NCBI GenBank assembly: GCA_030066195.1
Contig: JASJCB010000011.1
Span: 43,418 to 107,417, forward strand
From: Acidobacteriota bacterium
GTDB lineage: Bacteria; Acidobacteriota; Holophagae; Acanthopleuribacterales; Acanthopleuribacteraceae
Direction of reading: 5' to 3'
Length of the DNA: 64,000 nucleotides
The notes under the pieces were generated by a model. The model saw nothing but the letters and a program-made list of their open reading frames with translations, was not told where the DNA came from and made no database searches. Both the position numbers and the translations under genes were made by a program. How positions within the stretch are numbered: the stretch's first letter is position 1; every line of letters starts with the position of its first letter. Positions 8,995 through 18,900 of this stretch are shown in pieces.

Positions 8995-11415
8995 ATGATT
9001 GTTATCGCAGAGCGGGACGAAACCCGACGCAAACAAATGGTTGAATTGATCAAGCGCGAAACGGGCGCGGCCACGGCGGGTGTCACCACCGCGCGCGAGC
9101 TGATCTGGAACCTCAAGAACATCTCCATGGACCTGGTTTTGCTGAATCCGGACCTGCCCGATATCAACGGCCGTACTTTCGATCTGGTGCGCAAGGTCCG
9201 CGCGTCGTACAGCAAGTTGGAACTGCCTATCGCATTGCTGCTGGAAGACAGCGAACGCGACCTGTTGCTGCGCGGTTACGGTGCGGGCATCAACGATGTC
9301 ATTCGCCTGCCGCTGGACAACGACGTCATGCTGGCCAAGGTGCGTCACCACCTTTCCTCCCGTCGTGAATTCAAACGGGTGCTGGTCAGCTACTACCGCG
9401 ATCGGGTCACGTCCGATCCCGATGCGACCGTGAACATCGAAAAAACGAACCTCGGTAGTGACAGCGGGCGCGACCGCCTCATCCCCTGTGAAATCCCCAT
9501 GAATCTGGTCGCGGACAAGAAACCTTTCTTCTGCAAGTCCATCTGGTTGACCCACAACAGCGTGCTGCTGCTGGCGTTCCAGGACATCCCGCAGGACGAT
9601 ACCTTCCGCCTGCGCCTGCGCAATCCCCAGGGCGGTCAGATCGAACTGAGCGTGATGGAAATCCGCCGCGAGATGATTCGCGATACCCTGGTTCCCGGTA
9701 ATCTGAAGCTGAACCTGCGCATTACCGACGCGCCCGACGACTACGATGACCTGTTCCAAAAGCTGCAACAGGCTTATGCGGAGCACGGCCTGTCCGGTCT
9801 ACCCGCATCAGCCGAAGACCACGATCCCACCGGGGAAGAGGAATACTCCTCCACCATGGTGTTCTCCCATGACTCCAGCCTGGTCAAAGGTACGCGTTAT
9901 AACTTCGAGAGCAGCCTGGGCCGCGGTAGCTTTGCTTCCGTCTACCTGGTCAGGGACAATATGTTGAAGCGCAACGTGGCCATGAAGGTGCTCAGTCCCC
10001 ATTACACCAGGCAGGACAAGGCGCGTCGCAATTTCCTCAACGAGGCGCAGATCGCCGCCCAGTTTCATCATCCCAATATCGTTTTCGTCTACGAGGTGGG
10101 CGAACTGCTGCCGCGTGATTACAAAAACGTATTGGCCTTCCCCGACCATATCTTGAAGGATCATCCCCAACGGCTGATCTACTTCACCATGCAACACGTA
10201 CAGGGCGAAACCTTGACCAATTGGATGGGCAATCACGGTCGGGAACCGGTGGAAAAATACGTGGAGATCTTGGAAAAAATTCTGGAGGCCATGGCTTTTG
10301 CCCACGACAAGGGCGTGACCCACCGCGATATCAAGCCGGATAACATCATGATCACCCAGGACAACAAGGTTCTGGTGGCGGACTTCGGCATCGCGACACT
10401 CATGCAGACCGAGGACGGCTCCGGCTACGGCGGAACCACCGAGGTGGCCTGTACGCCCAAATACGCCTCGCCGGAACAACTGCTCGGTGAAGAAATGGAC
10501 GGCCGCTCCGATCTCTACAGTTTCGGCGTGCTGGCCTACGAAATGCTGGCGGGAAAGGCGCCCTTCGGAGGTCGCACCCTCACCGAAATTGCCAAAAAGC
10601 ACATCCAGGAGAAACCGAAACCCATTCGCAAATACCGCAAGGACCTGGACGAATCACTGGAACGCATCATCCTCAAGTGCCTGGAGAAACGCGCCGACGC
10701 CCGCTACCAAAGCGCCGAGGACATCTTGAAGGAACTGGTCGGCTTCCGAGGCACGGAGAGTGATCGAACGGGTACGGTCATGGAAGCGTTGGCCAATCTG
10801 ATCGATCAGGCGATCGTGGTCAACAGCATCGAACAGGGCGCCCGTATCCTGGAAAAACTGATTGCCTTCATCAACTTGCACAAAACCTCGGACAATGTGG
10901 AGGTGATCCGGGCCGTCAGAAGCAAACTGTCCGAGGCGTCGCTGATAAACCTTCTGATCGAGAAGAACCTCAACGAAACCAACTTTCAATTGCTCTACCA
11001 ATTCTTCATGAGCCTGGAGTCCAGCCGGGTTGTCTCCAACCTGTTGCAGTGGTTCTGCCGCGAAACGAATCCCAGAACCAAACTGTTCCTCGGGGAACTG
11101 GCGGTGATCAGTTCGGGCCGCGATCTGGTCCCCCTGGTAACCTTCGGCCTGGAACTGGCCGATCACGAGGCGTCCCTCCTGTTGAAAAGTTTCAGCGAGG
11201 TCAACCCGCCCACCCAGGAACCCATCTATTTGAACTGGTCCAAACACACGGGTTACCAAACTCAAATGGAACTGCTGAAAGTCATTACGGTAGCAGAAAG
11301 ACCCGAGACCGAGGTGCTGGCCATCTTGGACCACTACGTCAACGCGGGCGGTACGGTTCACCCGGCGGTAGGACGCCTGGCCGACGACCTTTTAGGCGAA
11401 CGCCTGTTGCATTAG
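8995..11415 (+). CDS. Ser/Thr kinase with degenerate receiver and PilZ-like domains
   Basis: An 806-residue cytoplasmic protein. Residues 1-125 have a response-regulator fold, but the phospho-acceptor Asp is replaced by Asn51 (LLNPDLPDINGRTF) and the usual KP is LPLD, so it is a pseudo-receiver. Residues about 155-250 look like a PilZ-type beta-barrel. A complete kinase domain follows: glycine loop LGRGSFASV, ATP Lys331, HRDIKPDN at 443-450 with catalytic Asp445, DFG at 463-465, and YASPEQ. The last 200 residues are helical and repeat-like, perhaps for protein binding. This order recalls gliding-motility and developmental kinases of other phyla. Convergent with the DUF885 gene, only 6 bases away. 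Confidence 0.88.
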   Translation: MIVIAERDETRRKQMVELIKRETGAATAGVTTARELIWNLKNISMDLVLLNPDLPDINGRTFDLVRKVRASYSKLELPIALLLEDSERDLLLRGYGAGINDVIRLPLDNDVMLAKVRHHLSSRREFKRVLVSYYRDRVTSDPDATVNIEKTNLGSDSGRDRLIPCEIPMNLVADKKPFFCKSIWLTHNSVLLLAFQDIPQDDTFRLRLRNPQGGQIELSVMEIRREMIRDTLVPGNLKLNLRITDAPDDYDDLFQKLQQAYAEHGLSGLPASAEDHDPTGEEEYSSTMVFSHDSSLVKGTRYNFESSLGRGSFASVYLVRDNMLKRNVAMKVLSPHYTRQDKARRNFLNEAQIAAQFHHPNIVFVYEVGELLPRDYKNVLAFPDHILKDHPQRLIYFTMQHVQGETLTNWMGNHGREPVEKYVEILEKILEAMAFAHDKGVTHRDIKPDNIMITQDNKVLVADFGIATLMQTEDGSGYGGTTEVACTPKYASPEQLLGEEMDGRSDLYSFGVLAYEMLAGKAPFGGRTLTEIAKKHIQEKPKPIRKYRKDLDESLERIILKCLEKRADARYQSAEDILKELVGFRGTESDRTGTVMEALANLIDQAIVVNSIEQGARILEKLIAFINLHKTSDNVEVIRAVRSKLSEASLINLLIEKNLNETNFQLLYQFFMSLESSRVVSNLLQWFCRETNPRTKLFLGELAVISSGRDLVPLVTFGLELADHEASLLLKSFSEVNPPTQEPIYLNWSKHTGYQTQMELLKVITVAERPETEVLAILDHYVNAGGTVHPAVGRLADDLLGERLLH

Positions 11416-11421
11416 TAGCGT

Positions 11422-13170
11422 TTACTTCTCGTAAAACCGCCAGCGGGTGGTGAAGTCTTTGGTCAACTTTTGGTTGGTAAGTAGAGCACGCACCATTTCA
11501 ACAGGGATGCGGCCCTCTCGCAGAATCGCGTCGTGGAATTCGCGGTCGGTCATTTTGCCCGACTGAACCAGTTCCTTATGCAACGCCCTGAATTGTAAGC
11601 CGCCCACCATGTAGGCGCATTGATACAGCGGCCCGTAATGGGGCGACTCCACAAATCGCCGGACCTCGGCCGTTGCGCTGTCGCGTTCGTGGCCGACCTC
11701 GTCAATCAGGAAATCTATCATTTCGTCGGGTTTCATACGCTCCAGGTGGAAGCTCAGCGAGACGATGATCCGCGCGCAACGATGGGCCCGCCAGAACAGC
11801 ATGCCCATCTTGTTCATGGGCGATTTCTGGAAATTCAGATCCCAGAGCAACATCTCCCAGTAAAGCGCCCAACCCTCGCCCCAGAACGAGGTTCTGAACG
11901 GTTTTCGGTGGGTGTTGTAACGACTGTTCATGTAGTATTGCAGGTGATGTCCGGGAATTAATTCGTGGTGCACCACGGCTCGGGAGAAGTGTTTGTTATT
12001 GGCGCGCAGGCTCATTTCCTTACGGGCATGGTCCATCTCTTCGGTGGGATAGGCCACGGCAATATGCCGCTCGCTATAATAGAAGAAAGGCGTAAAATCC
12101 TGGCTCCGAAGCGACATCATGCGGACTTCCCAAATTTCTTTGGCCAGGGCGGGGATGGTTACCAGCTCGTTTTTTTCCAGGAAATCGACCGCCTCCAGAG
12201 CCATCGCGTAGATCGACTCATCCTGTTGTCCGGGGGTCACGTGATCCTGCCTGGTCTTTTCCATGGCGGCCTGCCAGTCCTCACCCAGACCCATTTCCCC
12301 GGCGGCTTTTTTCATCTCGGCCTTACACCAGGCCAGTTCCTTGTAGCCGATCTCGATCAACTCCTCGGGGGTGTAGGGGATCATCTGGTAGTTCAATTCA
12401 TCGCGGAAGGCCTCGCTGCCGATAGGATCACCCACAATCGGCGGCGCCTGCCCGGGCTTTTGCTTCAGGACTTTGGTGCTCAGGAACTGACTGTATTTCT
12501 TCAAACTTTCCTGAAACGCGGCCAGGGGTTTTGCTGTCCACCAGGTAAACACGGGATCGTAACCCTGATAAAACGATTGCCACTGTCGGAAAGGGCCGCG
12601 CAATTGGCCGAGGGTTACCAGAGCGCGGCGAACCAGGGGTTTGGATATTTCATCCTCACTCTTTTTCAACCGGTCGGCCAGCTCGGCGGATACCTCGTCC
12701 AGTTGCCGCTTCATCGTATCCAGATGTTCGGCGGCTTGCCGGGGGTCCAGGGGTTTCATCACCCGGCGGTTCTCTTCCAGGGCGGCCATGGTTACCGCAA
12801 AGGGAATGACGGTTTTGACCTCCTCCTCGCGTTTGGCGCGCTCGGCCAGGCGAAGGGATTCGTTGGTTAACTTATTGCGCAGGAGAATCCAGTCGATACG
12901 ACCTGACTGATTAAGGCTCTCGAAATCTACCTTGTCCAACACGGCTCGCCATTCGTCCATGAAACGACCAAGGCGTTCCAGGTAAACCGACGACATAGGC
13001 ATATCGTAGAACTCGTTCAAGTCATGCAAATCTGTACTGAAGCGACGCACCAGGGGCTCCATGACATTATCGGACGCGCGGGTCAACGCCGCTGCCGAGA
13101 CGTCATCGGAACCGGCGGAAAAACCGAAAAAAGGTGCGGCCAGGCAAACCCAAACCAACCATCGCATCAT
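11422..13170 (-). CDS. Exported DUF885 family protein (probable zinc peptidase-like)
   Basis: A 582-residue protein with a signal peptide (hydrophobic residues 3-20, ending near FSAGS) and the DUF885 fold. The hallmark HELIPGHHLQ is at 402-411, the HExxGHH-type zinc motif of this family, and a second conserved patch, FWGEGWALY, follows about 30 residues later. DUF885 proteins are widespread exported proteins thought to be metallopeptidases; the substrate is unknown. The predicted start is the first of two adjacent Met codons (13170 or 13167). Its 3' end nearly abuts the convergent kinase gene, so there is no room for a separate terminator. Confidence 0.85.
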   Translation of the reverse strand: MMRWLVWVCLAAPFFGFSAGSDDVSAAALTRASDNVMEPLVRRFSTDLHDLNEFYDMPMSSVYLERLGRFMDEWRAVLDKVDFESLNQSGRIDWILLRNKLTNESLRLAERAKREEEVKTVIPFAVTMAALEENRRVMKPLDPRQAAEHLDTMKRQLDEVSAELADRLKKSEDEISKPLVRRALVTLGQLRGPFRQWQSFYQGYDPVFTWWTAKPLAAFQESLKKYSQFLSTKVLKQKPGQAPPIVGDPIGSEAFRDELNYQMIPYTPEELIEIGYKELAWCKAEMKKAAGEMGLGEDWQAAMEKTRQDHVTPGQQDESIYAMALEAVDFLEKNELVTIPALAKEIWEVRMMSLRSQDFTPFFYYSERHIAVAYPTEEMDHARKEMSLRANNKHFSRAVVHHELIPGHHLQYYMNSRYNTHRKPFRTSFWGEGWALYWEMLLWDLNFQKSPMNKMGMLFWRAHRCARIIVSLSFHLERMKPDEMIDFLIDEVGHERDSATAEVRRFVESPHYGPLYQCAYMVGGLQFRALHKELVQSGKMTDREFHDAILREGRIPVEMVRALLTNQKLTKDFTTRWRFYEK

Positions 13171-13798
13171 AAAAACATCCCCTGGGAATCATATTCAGAA
13201 CTGCCGATACAACCTTCAAGCTGTCCGTAACTTTCAACTATAGTCGCGGGTAGGCCGAAACACGGTTCAGATTACCCCACGAACTCCGGTGCACCGATGG
13301 ATTATTATTGGGCTCGGTCAATTAGAGGGCTTGAGGTATCTTCGCCATCTGCATCGCCAATAACAATACGGAATTACTGGTTAAGGATATTAATCAGGCG
13401 TTGCTGCACCAAGGGGATGAAGCTGCCGTATAATTCGGAATCATTGCGGCGTATTCATAAGAATCTCCCGGCAAGGTTTTTGGACCGGGTCCTCATTTTT
13501 AATTTCTTTTTAGAACATGATGTCATAAACACCATACCCGGAAAACGGCCGTCGACCCACCCGATATCGGACATGGCCAAAATGCGGTGTGTTTATGGCC
13601 AACCAACATGATTTTTTCCAGCCAAGATGAATCTCATGCCTTAAGGTCTGTTACTCATGGGATGAACCCATAACACCTAAAAAACTCTTCCTGGCTTTCG
13701 TGCACATTCGTAAGAAGCAAGCAAGCGGTCTTCGAATTCGCATTCTTTTGTTCAGGAGAGTAACCACACAAGATCAAAACCGATCATTGCCAGGAGGC
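13171..13798. other. Intergenic region with possible eroded gene
   Basis: About 630 bases without an intact gene. One short plus-strand stretch near 13336-13433 translates as GIFAICIANNNTELLVKD and onward to a stop, which resembles the C-terminal region of periplasmic amino-acid-binding proteins (family 3); it may be the relic of such a gene, but the evidence is thin. The remainder is AT-richer than the coding DNA and probably contains the promoter of the GH-like gene. Nothing else was recognised. Confidence 0.3.
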
Positions 13799-13803
13799 AT
13801 GTC

Positions 13804-15171
13804 ATGTTTGGAAACATAAGGTTTTTTGCATTTGTACTGCTCATCATCGGGTGCCCGAGTCTTCTCTATTCCTATGGCGATCCACCGGATCCGTCCACCC
13901 TGGATGGAAAGCTGCTTTGGGACTATCGAGGCGGCTCTGAAATCTCTGGTTACCATGTTGCACCAGATTTCAAGTCACTGAAAGACAGCAACATCGACGG
14001 CGTCTTTCTACATCGCCCTCTCATGGGCCTGAATGGCCCGGGTAGGAATAACGACCTATTGACGGGAGTAATCGCCCAGGCTGAGGCACACCAACGCGTC
14101 TTTGCCATTGAATACGATATCAGTGATACAGTCAAAACCGGTCGCGACATAACCGACTGGTTGACGACGGTCAAACAAGATTGGCGTATTCTTATCGAGA
14201 ACGGTTTAACCGATAACCCTCACTACCTTCGACACAATGGAAAAGCAGTGGTGGTGATTAGTGGCTTTGGCCTGGTGGGAAAACCAGGCACACCTGCAGA
14301 GGCTGCGGATATCCTCGATTTCTTCAAGCATGATCCTATCTATGGCGATAATTACGTGATCGGCGAAGTACCGAGTGGTTGGTGGAATCTTTCCGGAGAC
14401 TCCAAAAGCGATGGTGATTGGTACAATGTGTATCGAAGTTGGGATGCAATCAAACCTCTACTGACGGGCGGATTCTCAAGAGAAGGTTATAAGGCGTGGA
14501 AACAAAGCCAAATCCACCCGGGAATAGAAGAGGCGCGCCTGTGGGGAATGGATTTCCTTCCGGTCATTTGGTCAAGAACCGGTAGCCCTATTGCCGGCAA
14601 AACCTCGCTCAAAGAGCCTGATGAAGCCACTTATTTCCGGGACCAGCTCTCTGAATTAAGGAAGGTCGGCATCAGCATGGCCTCTGTTGCGATTTTCGAT
14701 GAGCGCGCCCTGACCATGAGAGCGACAAACCTCACCATCGATCTGGGGTCATCGGATATCACCAACGGCCTCACGCGCCCATCTCCAGAACCAAGTGACG
14801 GTAATACGAATTCCATTACGAAAGGCAACAGGCTTTGCCGTCGAAACCATCAGATTGCCAACCATCACTATCTGTATCTCCGCGTCAATGACACTGCTGC
14901 CTATCAAGAAAGCGGGGTTAACGCGAGTATCACAATGGAGTATTTTGACCAAGGTGTGGGTTATTTCCGGCTTGAATACGATGCCGTGAGTAGTGCGTAC
15001 AAAAACGGCGTCACCGTGAGCTTGACTGGATCCGGTACTTGGAAGTCCTTCACATGGTATGTCAACGATGCCTATTTTGGAAACCGCCAAAATAAGGGTT
15101 CCGATTTCCGAATTTTCCGCAGTGATAACAAGCGATTCTGGATTGATAAGGTAACCTTGTCACTCCCATAG
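13804..15171 (+). CDS. Secreted GH71/GH99-like glycoside hydrolase
   Basis: A 455-residue exported protein (signal peptide residues 1-24). The body contains features of the GH71/GH99-like (endo-alpha-mannosidase-related) barrel group: an early DGVFLHRPL strand, FAIEYDISD, a central GKAVVVISGFGLVG, then LWGMDFLPVIWSRTGSP and a late ASVAIFDERA with an acidic pair. After about residue 335 a low-complexity Ser/Pro/Asn linker leads to a beta-rich C-terminal module that could bind carbohydrate. AGGAGG at 13792-13797 selects the ATG at 13804 over one at 13799. A strong terminator follows, so it is a single-gene unit. The hybrid sensor at 15999 may regulate it. The family assignment is from memory of motifs, not a search. 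Confidence 0.55.
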   Translation: MFGNIRFFAFVLLIIGCPSLLYSYGDPPDPSTLDGKLLWDYRGGSEISGYHVAPDFKSLKDSNIDGVFLHRPLMGLNGPGRNNDLLTGVIAQAEAHQRVFAIEYDISDTVKTGRDITDWLTTVKQDWRILIENGLTDNPHYLRHNGKAVVVISGFGLVGKPGTPAEAADILDFFKHDPIYGDNYVIGEVPSGWWNLSGDSKSDGDWYNVYRSWDAIKPLLTGGFSREGYKAWKQSQIHPGIEEARLWGMDFLPVIWSRTGSPIAGKTSLKEPDEATYFRDQLSELRKVGISMASVAIFDERALTMRATNLTIDLGSSDITNGLTRPSPEPSDGNTNSITKGNRLCRRNHQIANHHYLYLRVNDTAAYQESGVNASITMEYFDQGVGYFRLEYDAVSSAYKNGVTVSLTGSGTWKSFTWYVNDAYFGNRQNKGSDFRIFRSDNKRFWIDKVTLSLP

Positions 15172-15212
15172 CCCTATCGCTATATGAACCTTGATATTAA
15201 AAAAGTCGAAGG

Positions 15213-15257
15213 GTTGGTGTTCCTCGGTCTAGTCGAGGAGCACCAACTCTTATTTTT
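15213..15257 (+). terminator. Strong rho-independent terminator
   Basis: A 14-bp stem with a single G-T wobble (GTTGGTGTTCCTCG at 15213-15226 with CGAGGAGCACCAAC at 15234-15247) and a 7-base loop is followed by TCTTATTTTT. It ends the GH-like transcript 41 bases after its stop. Confidence 0.9.
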
Positions 15258-15497
15258 CGATGACAACCTTTCTTCGTTAATTCAACGGGATCGATCCCGG
15301 CTGGATGAGCCCAAATCCAGGGGACCTGTTGATGGGTTCACGAAGGAACGACATAGCTTTGGGTTTAATTCCCGGCTCATCATACTAACCTTGGCGCGTA
15401 GCTTCCGGAGAGCCAGGGTTTTCATTTTGGGTTCCAGAAGGCCGGGTCCCGATAATGGTAGAATTCCTGCTTTAGGCTCAACGGTTTTGAATCCCAC

Positions 15498-15680
15498 CTA
15501 ATCGGGCTCAAACGCGTAACCGGCTATCGTTTCCACGATCTTCGCCGTCGTCTCAGAGTAGTGGGTGTAGCCCTTTAGGAGCGGGGAGATTCGAGCACTA
15601 TCGGCGAGTAAAGATTCCTGTCGGCCACTCCCCTGGCTCACAGCTTCACTCCGGGCTCCGTCCGAAAAGGGTAATTTTCG
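15498..15680 (-). pseudogene. C-terminal remnant of an unrecognised protein
   Basis: The minus strand has an open 60-codon stretch between a TGA at 15681-15683 and a TAG at 15498-15500. Its end, LLKGYTHYSETTAKIVETI and AGYAFEPD, looks like a genuine protein C-terminus (amphipathic helices, natural composition), but there is no ATG start or ribosome binding site. It is followed directly by a GTG-started 71-codon frame (15282-15497) of doubtful reality. I read this as the stump of a larger gene lost by deletion; the family is unknown. The adjoining stretch to about 15920 holds no recognisable gene. Confidence 0.35.
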
Positions 15681-15922
15681 TCAGGATCAGCCGCTTTAAA
15701 AAAGCCAGATGGAGGCAGGCCTCAGACCATCAAGGCATGACCCTGCAAGGCTGATCCGTATGCGGTCCTCAGTCAAGCCTTAGCTCGCTGAAGGTGGGAA
15801 TCGCGGTTCCTGGCGTGCTTTTGGCAGCAGGATCCTGGTCGCGTCCCTACGGGACGAGTAGATAGGCTGTCGACCGGCGCTTACTTTATCGTGATTTTTT
15901 TGTATTCCCAGAAATAGTGATT

Positions 15923-15962
15923 ACAGATTTAATATTGATAAGCTGCTCTAATCTGTTATTAA
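15923..15962 (+). promoter_or_regulatory. Promoter and inverted-repeat operator of the hybrid sensor gene
   Basis: TTGATA at 15935-15940 and TATTAA at 15957-15962 are separated by 16 bases, in a sharply AT-rich block about 40 bases before the hybrid sensor gene. A 7-bp inverted repeat, ACAGATT (15923-15929) and AATCTGT (15950-15956), spans the -35 element. The geometry would suit autoregulation by the AraC-type domain of the gene product, but that is inference. Confidence 0.5.
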
Positions 15963-15998
15963 ATAGCCTGGAAAGAAGCTAGCTGAAAGGCAACTTTC

Positions 15999-18900
15999 AT
16001 GGTTCTCCTTTTGCTAAGACCGTTTCCACCGGCTATTCTGAAATTCTTTTCTGGAAGCATGCTGATCGCTTGGCTGCTCCTTCCGGCGCAGCTCCGGGCG
16101 CAAGGGAAGATACTGCGTCAAAGCCTCCACTTCGAGCGTTATTCTACCGAGGAGGGATTGTCCGTCGGTAATGTCGCCTGCATCTACCAGGATCGCCGGG
16201 GGTTTCTTTGGTTCGGCACCACCGACGGTCTAAACCGCTTCAACGGCTACCAATTCAAGGTCTTTTTGCATGATCCCCGTGACGCGGCTTCCCTCTCCGA
16301 GAGCTCGGTTTCTTGTATCCTCGAGGATCGCGACGGTATGCTCTGGCTCGGCACCATCGGCGGTGGATTGAATCGATTCGATCCCGCCTCCGAGCGTTTT
16401 TTGCATTTCAGGCACGATCCGAACAATCCCCAAAGCCTGAGCCACGATGTCGTCCAATCGCTTTGCCTTGACAGAAAAGGTCGTCTTTGGGTTGGCACCT
16501 CGAACGGACTCGCCATGCTGGAGCCCGACGCATCGGGACGCTTCACGCGCTATCGACACGATCCCAACGACGCCGGCAGCCTGAGCCCTGCCATTCTCGC
16601 CCTGTTCGTGGATCGATTGGGCGATCTCTGGATCGGCACCTATGGGGGAGGCTTGAACAGGCTGGACCCCGACTCTCCCGGCCGCATTGTCCATTACCGC
16701 CTCGGTGGAAAAGAAACCGGTCGATCGGGCCATAATCGGGTTTGGGCGATCCATCAGGACCACAAGGGTATCCTGTGGGTCGGCACGGAAAACGGCTTGC
16801 TTTTCCTGAACCCCGAAGGCGGTCAATTGAGCCGCTTCCGCCTCGAGACCGGCGCTGTCGATGACCCGGGCGATCGCGATATTCGCGCCATTTGGGAAGA
16901 CCGATACGGGTATCTTTGGCTGGGCACCCGCAAAGACGGGATCGCCATGCTCGATCCCGAGCGGAGTCGTTGCGAGACCCATAGACCCGATTGGAAAAAC
17001 CCCTACAGCTTGAGCTACCGTTACGTTACCGCCATATACGAGGATCGCGGCGGTACGTTGTGGTTTGCAACCAGACAAATGGGCTTGAACAAGCTCAACC
17101 GGGCCGGCATGCGCTTCGGCCATTACCGACTTTTCGGCAAAGCCTCCGGTTATCTGCCGCTCGATGTGATGTCGATCCGGGAAGACAGCACCGGCATGCT
17201 CTGGATCGGCACGCCCGAAGGATTGCTGCAATTCGGTCGGGACAAGGAGTTGGTATCCCATTACCGGCATGATCCGGATAAGTCCGACAGCTTGAGCAAC
17301 GACCGGGTTTGGACCATTTTTGAAGACAGGCAGGGCCCTCTGTGGTTCGGCACCGACGAAGGCTTGAACAGACTGGAGCGGGATGGGGCCACAGGGGGAA
17401 ATGGGCGCTTTACCTCCTTCCATAGCACGGCCGGCGATCCTGGTAGCTTGAGCCATGACGTGGTGGTCAGCATCATGCAGGATCGCAGCAGCACGCTGTG
17501 GATCGGCACCGCCGGGGGAGGTCTCGACCGCTTCGACCGAGAAACCGGAAAGTTCGTGCATGCCCGCCATGAAGAGGGCAATCCGTTCAGCTTGAGTCAC
17601 GACAAGGTGACCTGTCTCCTCGAGGACCGAAACGGCCTGATTTGGATCGGTACCTATGGCGGCCTGAGCAAGCTCGACCCCGCTCAGCCGGGCCGCTTCG
17701 TTCGCTACCGCCCGGATCATACCGACCCGCATAGCTTGAGTCATCGACGAGTCCTGACCATCCATGAATCCCGATCCGGTGTGCTCTGGGTCGGGGCCGA
17801 CGGCGGTCTGAACAGGTACAACCAGGGTGATGATTCCTTTGTTCAGTATTGGCGCAAGGACGGGCTGCCCAATGATGTGGTTTACGGCATTCTCGAGGAT
17901 CGCCAGGGTTTTCTCTGGGTGAGCACAAACGGCGGGTTGGCCCGCTTCGATCCCGAGCGGGAGATCTTCAAAACCTACTATGCTGCAGATGGGTTACAAA
18001 AAAACCAGTTCCAGTTCGGTGCTTATTTCAGAAATGCCGACGGGAAGCTTTTTTTCGGCGGCGTAAACGGCCTGAACGCATTCGACCCCGACCAGATCAC
18101 CGACAACGCCATGCCGCCTCCGGTGGTCATCACGGGGTTTCTACTTTTCAACGAGCCTGCGGCAAGCGAAGACCTTCTTTCTCCCTTACAGCTGCCTATC
18201 GAGGATGGGGCAGAGATCAGGCTCGCCTACGAGGACAAGTCCTTTTCCTTCGAGTTTGCCGCCCTGGATTATGCCAATCCTGAAAAGAACCGCTATGGCT
18301 ACAAGTTGGAAGGTATGGATGAGCGCTGGCAGCTCACCGATGCCTCGCGACGCTTTGCCACCTATACCAACCTGGATCCCGGCGATTACGTTTTTCGGGT
18401 AAAGGGAAGCAACCGGGACGGCGTCTGGAACGAGCAAGGCGTATCGGTTCGCCTGAGCCTCCTGCCGCCTCCATGGCGAAGCTGGTGGGCCTATACGCTC
18501 TATGGTCTCGCCGCGGTTTCCCTGGTTTGCGCCTACCTGTGGTCCCACCACAAAAAATTAGCCTATGAGCGCTCGATCGGCGAGCGTCTGGACAGGAAGG
18601 TCAAGGAACGGACGCGGGCGCTGGAGGAAAAGAACCGAGAAATCCTGGACAAGCAGGAGCAGCTCGTCTCCCAGGCAGAGAAGCTCCACCAAATGGACGA
18701 GCTCAAGACGCGCTTCTTCACCAACATCTCCCACGAGATCCGCACCCCGCTCACACTGGCTCTGGGCCCGGTCGAGGACCTGCTTTCAGATGGACACGCG
18801 CAGGGAAAACAGCGTGGGAAGCTCGAAATGGTCCGGCGCAATATCCACCGGCTCAAGAAACTCATCGACGAGCTGTTGGATATCTCCAAGCTGGAAGCGG

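Noticed and set aside
15282..15497. 71-codon minus-strand frame after the stump at 15498
   Set aside because: GTG start without a ribosome binding site and no recognisable family; kept only as context.
15700..15850. Group II intron-like end (CCGTATGCGG hairpin region)
   Set aside because: The hairpin is short, there is no domain V sequence and no reverse transcriptase reading frame.
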